From Microplitis mediator (Eukaryota > Arthropoda > Insecta > Hymenoptera > Braconidae), in NCBI RefSeq assembly GCF_029852145.1, contig NC_079972.1:13576986-13640985 (forward strand): DNA of 64,000 nucleotides. The letters run 5' to 3'. Both the position numbers and the translations under genes were made by a program. A model generated the notes under the pieces. That model did not search any database. It was not told the origin of the DNA and saw nothing but the letters and a program-made list of their open reading frames with translations. This document shows positions 35,535 to 49,100 of this stretch, piece by piece. Each line of letters begins with the position of its first letter. Positions within the stretch are counted from its first letter, which is position 1.

Positions 35535-37164
35535 GGTTTGTTTATTTTTATTTATATCGCGTTCTGGTCAAAGTTATAAAATGACTTTTGTCTCGCTGCT
35601 TTGATAAATTTTACTGGCAGTGGTGGGGGTATTGCTACTCTGCTAAAATTTTTAGGTCAGTGTCTCATGTTGACGGCAAAATAGAAAATTGCGTCGCCAC
35701 GCGCGCGAAATGTGACTTAAAAAATGGCGCGAAAAATTTGAAGTTTTACGATCCTGGAGTTAGTCGACGTCTAATTTGGGGATTTTTTTAGAAACGATAA
35801 ATTATTAAAAAAATTCTACCTACAGCCTTTTTAATTTTCTACATGTGCATTTTTTATGATTCTGAAGTTAGCAGACAGTTAAAAATTTTCGAATTTTTGT
35901 TTCAACGACTTAATTTAAAAAAAAAATAAATATAAAAATATGCACATGTAGAAAATTTAATAAACTATAGGTGCAATTTTTTCAAATATTTTTTTTTAAT
36001 AATTTGTTGTTCAAAAAGAAATCCAAAAGTTATTGGACGTCGGCTAACTTCAGTATCATCATTTTTTTTGTAACGATTTTTTGGAAAAGAAATTCGAAAA
36101 TTGCAAATTGTCTTCTAACTTCAGGATCATAAAATTTTATGATTTAAATGTATAAACAGCGCGGGTCTGAGTTTCCTCATTTAATTAGACCTCCAAGAGT
36201 ACTCGATATCCAAGAGATGAAAATAAAAGTAATTATGTCAAGTTTAAGTAATTAGTCGATGATAATGTGTAGCACAGACAACTTTAAGATGTCATAAAGT
36301 TTTCTTTTAAAAAAACAAAATAAATTTTATTTTGTTTCAAAGCCACAGGATCACAGGAAATTTGTCTTCTTTTTCCCGTCTTAAAAACGTCATTTCAATC
36401 AAAAAATCTCTTAGATGACTTATTTGTTATTTTACTTTTTGTCGTCACTTGGTCAAGTCTTTTGATATTTTTTCGGTGACATAAATTTCTGCAATTTGTA
36501 ATTTTGCAATTTTGCCGCCTTATCGATAAGTCAAAAAACAGTCTCAAAACTTTTATCTCATAAATGTCACAAAGCCGTGTGCTAATTGGCCCGCAATAGA
36601 TCTGCGGAATCAGGCGTGCGCAGTTTTGAATTTTTTTAAATTGCAAAATTTTGGTGAATGTTTTATTTTGATTTTGATATAAAATTAAGTAGAAATTACA
36701 CCAAAATATGAATAATTTGTTAGATCACACACACCTATCAATGTCTAAAAAAAAAAATATGAGTTGGAAAAATAAACAGTATCCAGATTTCGAAGAAGAA
36801 TGAATGAAATCATCTGAGCGTTTAAATTCCAAGTAAAACTAAAAGTTTATCTAATCAGTAAGACGATGGCCTTTCAGCCCCTTCGTCATTTTCAGAGACC
36901 TTTGACCTAACAAACTGCTGGGTCAGATTGTCAGTCTTACAATTCTCAGCGGTAGTAGATCGTCTACGTTAAGCGCGTCGTATTATCCCAATAGTATCGG
37001 CCACAGCAGGAAGTACTTGTTTAACGGATAGTGTGTAGACAACAGGCATTTTAGTTATTCTCCCAATGCTTTGACTATACGGATTGGTCCGTCTATCGTC
37101 AATCAGTCGCCCTTATTAGTTGGCGCAGTTCGCTTCTCACTTGGAGTAGTGACACTGACTCGAC
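35535..37164. other. Divergent intergenic region KDM7/apoLTP
   Basis: Contains both promoters. A GC-richer block at about 35590-35770 lies next to the KDM7 start. Family-2 element sequence fills 35745-36130. A moderately GC-rich block at 36840-37164 precedes the apoLTP start and is its likely promoter and 5' UTR. No extra gene is supported. Confidence 0.5.
35856..36059. mobile_element. Family-2 MITE in the KDM7/apoLTP spacer
   Basis: Ends ATGATTCTGAAGTTAGCAGA and GTCGGCTAACTTCAGTATCAT, 204 bp. CATTTTTT abuts both ends, but this is low-complexity and so weak as a target duplication. Diverged partial copies of the same ends flank it on both sides (35747-35850 and 36062-36130). Confidence 0.65.
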
Positions 37165-40100
37165 ATGGCCAACATCAGACTTGCTGTCCATTTTCTCCTG
37201 ATATTTTTCATATCCGACATCCAAATACTTCAGACAGGTAACTGATTTTACAATTTACTCTTACAAATTTATTATTTAAATTTTTTAAAATTTTTTTCCA
37301 CCGCCCGAACGCGGAATTGAGCAAAGTTTTGATTTAACGTCGCAGTTGATCATGTTTTCTGTTAACTTCTTGTGCAATTTCTTATCATCGCAGGCTTAAC
37401 AAACAAGATTTCATCAAGATGTTTTTCCGGCAAATAGTTTTAATCATTAATTTTATTTTTTTTTTTAGATGCGGCACGTGAACCTCAAGTTTGTGGCCGT
37501 ACCAAATGTAATGGTAAGTAATTTAGTTTAATAATTAAATGAAATTATTTAATTATTAATTAATAAATTTTATTGAAAATTTATTTAGTTGGTAGCGAAG
37601 CGAAATTCAAATATTTGAATGGAATAGTATACCGGTATCAGCATCAAGTTGACGTTAATATTAATTTGGGTAATGGCTCAAGTACATCGGAGCTGCATAT
37701 TGAGTCGACGGTTTCCTTGAAATTTTTGACGCCCTGTGAAGCTGATTTACGAGTAACCAAAACAAGTATTCGACATGCGACCCGTGGAAAATATGACGCC
37801 GAGTTTCCCGATCGTTCGGAGGCTGACTTCAAAGAAAAACTCGAACGTTACAGTCTTCGGTTCGCATTCCAAGATGGTCAAGTCCGCGAATTGTGTCCTA
37901 ATTCCGAGGATCCTATTTGGGCGATTAATATCAAGCGGGGAATACTCTCGATGCTCCAGAATACCATGAAGAGATTTGACGTTGATCATCACGCTGATGA
38001 ACTTGATGTAAATGGTATCTGCGATACGCGTTATCGTCTCCACGAGGCACGGAAAACTAGTCTCATAATTACGAAGACTAAAAATTTAAACGGCTGCAGT
38101 AATCGCGGGAAACATTTGTCTATTATTCAGTCCAATACTTATGCAAGCCCTCGAACGCACACACAAGCCGCGCTAGTTGATTCTCAACTTAATTGCGAGA
38201 TTGTTCTAGATCATAATATTTACGAAAAGGTGACGTGTGAAGAATTTCACCGACTGCAGCCGCTGTCTCGTGGAAACGCTGGCGTAAGAACCGAAATTTA
38301 TTCAAACCTCGTGCTGATTGAAGAGGCAGAAGACGACTCAGATACTGAGGATGAAGAGAACGAATATGGAAGTAGAGAAGATGAAGATAGCGGATTGAAA
38401 AATAATAAAATAATACCTACGAATTTATTGTACGATCATGCAGCAACAGCTTTCTCGAGCAGGACAATTCACGGTGAACTGAGAACATCTAGAGATTTAT
38501 TGAAGAGCATGTGTCTTTTAGGATCCAGCAGCCAACTCGAGCAAGCGTTCTCGGAATATTTCAGCAAATTTGTGCACTCGGCTCGATTCCTCGACTATCC
38601 TTCACTCTCTCAACTCCTGTTACGTTCCGACGGAATTTGCGAAGGTGGAAAAAAACATATTCTAGATGCACTTCCATTCATCGGTACCAGTGCGGCTGTC
38701 AAAGTGATGCGGGACTCAATGGTAAAGAAAACAATTACCAAAGAAAGAAGCGACTCTTGGATTACGGCAATAGCTCTTATACCGAGACCAGATGCTTCAA
38801 CAGTTGCTGCCCTATTGCCTCTACTCGAACTCGAACGTCAGGACTCAAACGGTCATTTAAATCTCGTCTACTCGGCCGTAGTTCGGGCTTTTTGTCTTCA
38901 TAATATCGGAAACACGGCGAGCCAACGACTACATCCGAGTTTTTTGCATTCCGACGATTGTTTAGCCATCAAAGGGACCGGGATAGATCGTTTTCTTGAT
39001 CATCTCGAATCGACTATCGATCGTGGCTGCGCGCCAAGAGCCCACGATGACGAAGAAGTAAAACGAGTAAATATAAAATTTATTTTACATTGGATTTTAT
39101 TTTTTACTTATATGTTAAATATCTACTGCCAATATATTCAAATTTTTTTCAGACTCTGGAAGCGCTTAAAGCCATAGGGAACATGGGGCTTGAAAGAGAT
39201 GGACTGCTAGATAAACTTGAAGTTTGTATAGAAAATCCAGGAGGATTTATTTCAATGGAGACAAGGATAGCAGCTATCGATGCCCATCGTCGCTTACCTT
39301 CTTGTCAGAAAACTCGCGACCGTATTTTCCTGCCGCACTATCGCAACATCACCCTTGAACCTGAGATACGAATTGCTTCTTATCTGCAAGCGATGCGTTG
39401 TCCCGATTATAATGTTGTGAAGACGATAAAGCATACCCTTAAAGTAGAACCCATAAACCAGGGTAAATATTGATTGTTTACATAAAACAGTATTTACAAA
39501 ATTAGTAATAAATGAATAAATAAATATTTTTTCAGTTGGGTCATTTGTTTGGAGTCATTTGACAAATTTGATTGCATCATCGTCGCCAACAAAAATTCAA
39601 GTCCAAAGTCTGCTCTCTGATCGCGATTTGAGCGATAAATTCAATAGCGACGGAAGAAAATACTCGCGTAATTATGAAAAATCGTTTTTCTCAGAGGAAT
39701 ATAATGTCGGGGGCACTTTTCAAACAAATGTTATATTTTCATCGAAATCATTCGTACCGAGAACGCTGACGTTTAATATAAGTCTTGACTTATTCGGAGA
39801 ATCGGTCAATGTCATCGAGGCGACGGTGAGAATGGAAGGCATGGAGTATTACGTTGAAAAATTTTTCGGACCAAATGGACCATTTGCCAACGAGGAAATC
39901 TCCCGGCACATAAATACTCTTCTAAGGAGTTTGAGATCTGCCGGCGAGGCAGAAAATTATTGGGAAAGCTTGAAAACTCTTCCAAATATTATTGACAATA
40001 ATTTTAATGACCCGCGGATTAGTTTTTCGTACAAAGTTTTTGGTAATGAGCTTGAATTCGTTATGCTGAGAGGGAAAGATGAAATCGCCAAATCGCTGGC

Positions 40101-43100
40101 CACTTTCGACCCTTGGTCGAAAATCAAAAATTTACTGTCCGGTCGGGAGATTCATTATGAGTACACAGGAATGTTTTTGGACGCAAGTTACATCCTTCCA
40201 AGTACAGCTGGTTTGCCAGTACGACTAGACCTTTCGGGATCAGGAGCGTGTAATTTCAAATTTTCTGGACTTTTGGACAGTGATCGGTTTATTAAAAACA
40301 CTGAGATGCAACTTACGGGTAATTTATCTCCAAGGTAAGTTGAATACTGGGTATAATTGTATATTAAAATACTTAAAAGAAAATAAAAAAATAATATTTA
40401 CAAATTATTTTAGTGTCAGTATTGATGTCACTGGAAAAATGACAGTAGACGCATTTTACAAAAGCGCATCCATGAAACTTATGAGCAATGTCTACTCATC
40501 TAGCGCCGTGAGAGTCGGCTTGGACATCCAAGGGATCAGACTCGTCAGACTTAATCTCCAAGTACCTAATCGTAAATTGCAAGTGTTCACCGTACAAACA
40601 AATGTACTTCTCGTAAACGGAAACGGAGCTGAGAGTTCGGAAAAACCAGCACTCACATACACACAACTTCCTAATAAATATAAAACTATTGCCAATTCTA
40701 CTTGTAGTTGGCCGATAGTTGAACAATTAATTGGTTTGAAACTTTGCTTCGACTATCAATTTCCAAATGTTACTGATACTGCCAATGCCCCGTATTTTAT
40801 TCTCAATGGCCCGACGCTTTTCCGCACATCCATCATCAAAGCCGACCCCAGCGCTAAGAGTTATCTCTTCGAATACACGTGGAACGCAACACCAGTAATT
40901 TTTTTATTCAAAATTTTTTATATTTAAATTTAAAATTTTTGTTAAATTATTTTGGTGGTTTTTAGACTGACAGTCAACTTAGACTGGCATTCGATACTCC
41001 CGGGTCACTGATCAATCGAGAATCGAGCGCGACTGTGAGTTTCGACGCTAAAACCCGAAATGTCAGCATCATTTTGAAATCCGCTGGAAATAGTCTTGTT
41101 GCCAAGGGTTCGTTGCATTTTATTTTATAATTTTCCGGTAGACATAATTTAAATAAATCATTTTTATGACAGGAACTTACAAGCGAACTGATGATGAGAC
41201 AATGATCAATATCGGCTTAGACATCAACGGCACAAAACATCTAGACGGATATGTTGGGTATCAAAGGAAGCCTTACAGTCACGGTTTTGTGTATACGCCA
41301 AAACTCGACGTCCGCGTAAATGATGAAAAAATTGTAGAGTTATCTGGTGAGTATTCAAATATTGATGTCATATTTTTCAAATTTTCTATTAAAAAATCTT
41401 GTATATTTTTTTAGGTACAATAAAAAATATCCATAAAAATAATGTGACTCAGTGTGACATAGATTTGAACTTCCAGACAAAAAAAATAAAAAGTCGGATA
41501 CGGGGGTACATCATAAGAAGAAATATAAGTTTGACGGGTAACGTAAAACTCGAGTACCAGCTGCAGAATATGAACAAAGAAACTTTGCAAATAGAAATAG
41601 CGATAACGAACCGCTCGACCAGGACACTGACGCACAAAGAAGCTAATTTGAAATTACAGTCGAGTGCATATCCGGAATTGAATGCGATTATTAACACGTG
41701 GTATCAGCAGGCGCTAGGTCACTTAGAATTGCACATGGAGATAAACGGAAAGCCGCATTTGAAAGACGACCGGCATAAATTAACCACTCAGTTGGTTCTG
41801 ACTTATTCTAAAGCATATTTCCAAAGTCAAGAAGCCAAAATGAATGCGTTCATTGCGATAAATAAGCCTATTCAAAATATCGATATCAAAATCGGCATAC
41901 AGCGATTTTCAATCGGACCGGCTTCGAAAACTTACTTATTGATCAGATACGCTCCGGGAAAAGAAATAACTCTTGCCATTAATTTGATAATGCCTCGCGG
42001 CTCAATGTTTGCTATTGAAGGTCATGCGAACATGACGATTCCAAATTTGGATTCATTGCTTATTGACGTCCGCATAACAGAAAAATCTCGCGGTGAGTAC
42101 GATCTTGATTTCGCTGGGACCTGGTTCAGTGGCCACAATGCAACCATTCGCGGTACTTATGCTGACCGGTCAATCATCACCAGCGAGCGTCGTACGCTGA
42201 GCCACAGTCTCAAATTAATTTTGAGATCGCCGAGTTTACCACAAGACATATTACTCAATTGCAAATATTATCGCGACCATGTGGACACTAAATTGGACGT
42301 CGTTGTGGAGTATCTTGATTCAGATAAATACGCAATCAAATTTCAAAATTCAATTATTTCTTTAACGCGTTTTCTGACGTACGCGGAGGCGCGATTCAGA
42401 AATAATGTCTACGCAGTGACGGCGAATGTTGATGTCGAGCGCGAAATAAGACTAGAGCTACACCTTGATAACTGGAGAGATGTTCATGTTATTGCGACTG
42501 CTATTAATCAAGACACCACTAAAGAATTTGGCTTAGAAATAAAGTGGGACGCGAACCGAGATCCCGCGATGAAATTTACAACTCTTTTGCACTTCAGTAA
42601 ATTTTATCAAGATCATCCGACGCTGTCGCGTAATCTCAGTGCTACGGCTATGATTTCTTATCCCGGAAGACTATTCACTGGAAATTGTTTTCTTGGTGTT
42701 ATTGAGGGACATAATTACGTACTTGATGCCCACGTGGACTGGGACCCAACGAAAAATATACGAATTACAGTTGACGCGGATTACGACCCAGATAATTGGA
42801 AAAATTATTTCAAATTTGACAGCCAAATGCTCACGCCATTTGAGCAGTGGAAAAAAACTTCGTTTAATGCTAGACATCACTGGACGAGCCAAGAATTTAA
42901 AGCAGACTGTGGTCTTAACTGGCAAGATAATGAACGGTTTCTTATTCAGATCTACTCTAGTTCTCGGGAGACGGAAAATTCGATCGAATGGAAAGCTGAC
43001 TGCGGATTAACAAGTACTGTGCACTCAATTGGTTGGATAACGACCAACTTAACGCATAAAGTTATTCATGAGTCAAGCACCACCACCTTTGACTCCCATT

Positions 43101-46100
43101 TCCTCGTAAACTATAGCCCCGATAAAGTTATTGATCTAAGAAGTCTCTGGCATTTCAATGAAGCCTCGAGACCCGAAGATAATGTCACTCTCGCAGGTAA
43201 TTTACGATTTGTAACACCATTTGATAATTATCAAAATGGTGACATAAAATGTCAGTTGAGGATGATGTCCAATTGGAAGTTTGACGGAATCACGAGTATT
43301 GAAATCGATAAGCGAAAGTACACGGGAGTTTTGCAGGGCGACTTGACCCGCATAAAAGAGTCTATGGTGCAATTCAATATAACGACACCCCTTGAAAAAT
43401 ATGCATTCGTCCAAGGAAGATTTGGTTTATCTGAACGTGAGAAACATGCTGTCGCTGAACTTGTTTTGCCTTCAGGACCAATCGGAATCGAAGCGCTGTG
43501 TCGTCTATTTACAGCCACTAGCTACGATTTTAATGTTATGCTCCGAGTGTCCACTCCTATTGAAGCCTTGCAGAAATTTTTAGTGGTCACTAAGCTCGAA
43601 AAAACAGAAGCTGACTTCCGCATCGCTTTTAACAACATCACTGCCGGATTTACTGCTGTCTGGCACTACAACAATCTTACAGACTTTCACTACAGCTACG
43701 TCCTCTTCACTCCGATCCACGGACTCCACGAAAGCGGTGTCGTGGCAAAACTTATTGTCGTTGATGGAGACAATGAAAACAGCCGTTTTTCCGGAGTTGT
43801 TGACACCGAATTTTCCATAAGAATTGTCGAGACTAAATTTGGAGTTCAACTTAAAGCGGGGCCTAAATTTTCTCCACTGCAAATGCTGTCTGCTGAAGAG
43901 AGACTCGTTGACTTGAGTTTTGAACCAGAAGACGATGACTTCAGTTGGCGAGGAGATGTTGAGGTAAGTTGATATTTTTAATAGCAATTGATAATAAATT
44001 AATTGTAAATTTATTACAGATAAATGCAGCGATTATTGATTCGATATTCGGTACTCTGGACATCGAGAAACAGGGACGATCGTATCAGGTAGCCGGGGTA
44101 CTGCACATTCCTCAGGGTTCGATTAATCTGGATGATAGATTTGTGATAGAAGACTTCTTCGATATGAAGAATACTCTGGAAATAAAGACACCGTTTACTT
44201 GGACCTCGGAAATAAATTCTCTGTATATATTCAAAGTTGACTTAGAGAACTCAATCTACTTGTTAGACATGAGTATCCATGTTAATAAAAATGACTCGAC
44301 GACGTGGATCGACAGCGGTCTTAAGGGAAATTATTCATACATGGAACATGACGAGGACGATTATAAAATCCACAAGTTACATATCATATTCAATACACCG
44401 ACGGCATTTATTGGGTACGTGGACGCCCAAGGGGCACTCGAGCTCGACGAAAATACTTATAAAACTAGTATCGCTTTAAAAACCAATGAAAGTCTTGCGG
44501 AATTTGTCGGGTCGCTTGAACTGGAACAGGCGTTCTTTGATGGTTCTCTGACCGTCCATATCAACTCCCCTAATTTTAAAATACCAAAGATGAAAATAGA
44601 TCTTAAAAAAGACTTTTATGAAGTTGAAAAACGGCTGGAGTGCAGCATTGAATTGGACGATTCAAAAGATAATCGATGTGAATTTCGCGCGCAGTGGAAC
44701 ATTAAATCTGAGGACAATGTTAAATTATTTGTTGGACTTGAAACCTGGATACCGCCTTTGAGAAATGTGGAGTTTGACATATTCTACGATAATAATTTAT
44801 CACCTAATAAAACTTTAGCCGTGCAGTCTAAATTAAAATATCTCGAGAGTGAGTATAAATTATCGGGTGCTTTACGTTCAAACGGCACAGTCGATATTGA
44901 TTTATCCGGACCCGACGGCATCCAGGGTTTCGATTGTCGATTTGACGGTTTGCTTGACTCAGACAATAAACTTACCGGAAAATTAATAAATTTGCGTACA
45001 TCGAAAATTTATAACATCCAGGGTTTGTTTGATTTCACTAAAGAAGAACCAGATACTTCGAAATTAAACGGCCAGATTACTTTTGCTCCCGAAGATGAAC
45101 AGGAGAAATCTCAGACGGTTAAATTTTTTATCACGCGTGAAAAATACGGGTTTGATTTAAAAATAGAAAGCGAATCAACGAACGGAAGTGCATCGCTCAG
45201 TTACATAAATCCGCTTAACTGGGACGTAAGTCTTGGAGCCGATTGCCCGTCAGCCGATTCCGACGGTGAGTTAAAAGTTAAAAAATATCAGTTAGATGCG
45301 TACACAAATGTCCAAGTAAATGGCAACACCAGCAGTTATATTTACGTGTCGACTCCGTGGCCTGAATTCGAGAGCTTTGAACTTGAGGGCAACCTCTTGC
45401 TTACAAATTACAGCGGGGATGTGAGAATAAAACATTATCTCAATAAAGATAATGGACGTATTAATCTTGCCTGGAAGCTGTTCTACATGACTGATATGTT
45501 TTTGAAATTGAGCGGCGGCATGAATAAGAAAGATGTTGATGTTCATTTATTCTTCGAAAATCCTCGGCGTGCTTTCCGTAATGTCAATGTTGGATTTGAC
45601 ATCAACGTCGAACGAGATGTATGGAGATGTGCAGCGAATACCAGTATTGGGTACCGCGATACTGAAAATATCGACGCTGTTATTGCAGTAAGACTTCCGC
45701 CGCCAAATAATGACGATCATCGTGTACTAGTAAGTTATCACGCAAAAGGAGGCATTCAAGACGCGACATTTATCATTGGATATAACGCAGCTAAGGCGAT
45801 GATTAATTACGCCTCTGACGGCTCAGTAAGTGATTTATAAAAAAATTTTAATAAAGTACTTCCATTTGTCTTTATTACATCGCATGTTATTTTTTAGATT
45901 CGCATGGCGGAAAAAAATCTAGACGCTCATCTTCGATTCTCTTGGGACAATTCAGCGACGAGTGCCTTCAATAATATTCTAAATGTCACCTTTGATCAGA
46001 AGCGCATTGGCTTAAAGTATTCTCTGTACACTCCGCAAGCTAAAACAGAAGAAACTGCGATAGTTTTATTCAATTACGATGGACAGGGAAAGGAGCAAAG

Positions 46101-49100
46101 TATTATTGATACTGATATTTATTATCCAGCACGACGACGCATGGGTACTGCACATATTTCTTACTCGAGTTTATCGAATATCAATGGTACTTTGAATGTT
46201 ACGACGTCTATAGCAACGTTTCCTTATGCAGCTTGCAATTTTATCGTACTTACAACCTTGTTAGTTTATTTATTTTATAAATTTTTTATTAGGGATGTGC
46301 GAATCGGGTTTGAATCGAATATGTCTTCGATTAGAATTTCCCAATCATTCAAAAGGCTTCGAATTATTCGTAAATTTTAGAATTATCCGAAAGTTTTTAA
46401 ATTATTTGTTATTTTTCATGAGTGTGAATGCAGCAGACATCAGACAAATTTAAAATTATTAATAAATAGAGTAAATAATTAATAAAATAAATTTAAAAAA
46501 AAAATCCGCATTTAATAAGAAGAGTATTTTTTATTAATATTATTTTTTAAATTATTTATAATTTTAAATTTGTCTGATGTCTGCTACATTCACACTCATG
46601 TAACTTTTCGAATAATTTGAGAATTTACGAATAATTTGATTCGGAGTTCGATTCGATTCAATACAAATAATTCATAAATTCAAACTATTCGCACATCCCT
46701 ATTATTTATTTAATTATTTATTAAAATTATTTATAAATTTAAAAATAATTTTTCCAGGAAACAAAATAAGAGATTCATTGAATTGTTTTGGTCAAATGAA
46801 AGCGCTCTATTTAATTCCGACTATTCATATCACAGCGAGAAATTAGATTCAAATCTCGAGGGTATTATTAAATTAGAAGTACCCTTGAGTACTCGTCATG
46901 TAGCGGAATTAAATTATGGATACAAAAAGCGGCCGCAAGTGACAACAGGTCACGCGGATCTTGTCTACAATAAAAATAAAATAGTCGTAGCTCGTTACAA
47001 TTCAAAAGGTGAGTCGCGAGCGGGTTTCGAAAAAGACAGCATCCAAATAACTATCGAGAATTCTTATCAGCCGCTCGGCATTACGTATGTAAATCAATAC
47101 ACCTACAGCGCTGGTAATGCGGGTACAAATTACCCAACAGTCGAATGGAGACGCGTCAATGTCTATCGTCTTGATAATAGTTCAGCTTTCAATATTGCCG
47201 GTGAATCTCAAGTTAAAACATTCCACGAAGGCCAGGAAATGGAATTTAAAGCCGAGCATCTGAATCGCACTGTCACTCTGCGTACTGACTATCGTATATT
47301 ACCCGGTGAATTTGATCATAACTGTTGGATTGAATTGGCTAAGGATGCATGGGCTTCTTACAAACTTAATATCGTAAATAAAACCACCGAACAAGTTGAC
47401 AATCAATTTATTATTTTAAATGTCGCTTATCCCTGGCGCAATATAAGTCTCGATGGGTTTTATTGGATCGCCGCCGGGGAACTTAATTCCGAAGCGAAAC
47501 TTCATTGGAACAAAACAAAATCCCTCGTCCGGGAGTCGAGTTTCAATGACGATAATGTTGAAGACGATGAATATGAAAGTGCAAATGAAGATGAAAGTAA
47601 TTTGCGCGAGCGTACTATCGGTCTCGCGTTTTTATGGAAAAACATAACGGGCAGTGACGATCACGGCGATAAGCAGATGGCAGTTTTAAGTTTGAAACAT
47701 CCTAGTTTCACTAAAGACGCAACAATAACAGGGCACTTGAGGAGACGAGATAAGACGACTGTATTAAACGCGAGTATTGTTGTAGATTATTCAGATAATC
47801 CGGAGAAACTTGCAAGACTCTTCACTGTTATCAACAACGAGACACGTGAGTCTGGTGATATTCACTGGAGTTATGTAATCAGCGGAAAGCATCCGCAGAC
47901 ACACTTGGATCTTGATGTTCATGGTTTCATTACAAAAAACTCTAGCTACTTCGTGCTGACAGACCACAGAGCTAAATTCCGCCGCAGCTACTTGCCCGAA
48001 GAAACTGGCCAGCTGTTCACGCGCATCGATCCAAATAATTACCAAGTTGAGTACCATCGCGAGAGTACCGATCTCACAAAACACATTGATCTGGCTTACT
48101 ACCCATTCAATTCAGAGTACGTCGTAAACGGCAGTATTATTGATACACCAAAAGATTTGAATGCCACCGGTGCACTTTACATTAATATTCCCGATAAACT
48201 GACTTGGCTGATGGTCAATTACACGCCCGACTCAACTAAAAGTCTTAGAATGTATGGAAACATTCCAGATGCACGTAATGGAGAATTCAATGTATGGAGA
48301 ACTTATGAACGTGACCTCGTTATTTCCGATATTTCTTTCTACTTGCGTTTAAATCATTCCCGGTTGGTTACCTCGAGACTAGACTGGCGGCCGGAATTAA
48401 GAAACGACATAACTGATTTTATCAGAACTACCATCGCTGATTTTTATAATGACATTGGTAAGGATTTGGACTACTGGAAGCATTACGTGAGAAGTGAAAT
48501 TGTCAGCGCTACGTCGGACATCTGGGAAGACGCGCAAGAAGATCTTGAACAATTAGTCGACGATTGGAATAATTTGAAGGAACTTGACGATGATTTGAAT
48601 AGACTCAAGGTATATCTCAATGATTCTTACAACGCAAACGATTTTTACATCAAAGATTTAATGGCAATTGGAGTTTACGTTATCGATGAGCTCGCGCTGA
48701 GAAGTCACATCGAGTCGCTGCCAAATATTCTCAATGAAATTTGGGAAATAATGGGCGAGTCCGGAAAAGCCATTCGCGATTCATTGGTTTGGATAATTGA
48801 CGCGGTTAAAAATGGTTACAAAAAATTAAGTGAAATAGTGAGTGCGATACTTAAAGGAGAATCGATAACGCAGATTGCACACATTGTTGAGCAAATTGTC
48901 GAAAAGTACGACAAGTTTGTCAAAGATCTGCACGTGTCGTTTATTAAATACGTTGAAAATTTGTGGAATAAAGTAGCGCTCGCGATGTCCCATCAATGGG
49001 ACAGGATATTGAAAATGATTGAGCCGATGTTCATCAGAGTACTTCATTATCTGGAAGACGTCTTGTGGAAAGCGAGTAAAGAAGTCGTTGATTTTCTGTA

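Noticed and set aside
46260..46380. Extension of apoLTP exon 11 to a hydrophobic, TM-like C-terminus
   Set aside because: The continuation reads into a family-5 MITE. A donor at 46260 and an acceptor before 46758 restore the long frame, so this is intron sequence.
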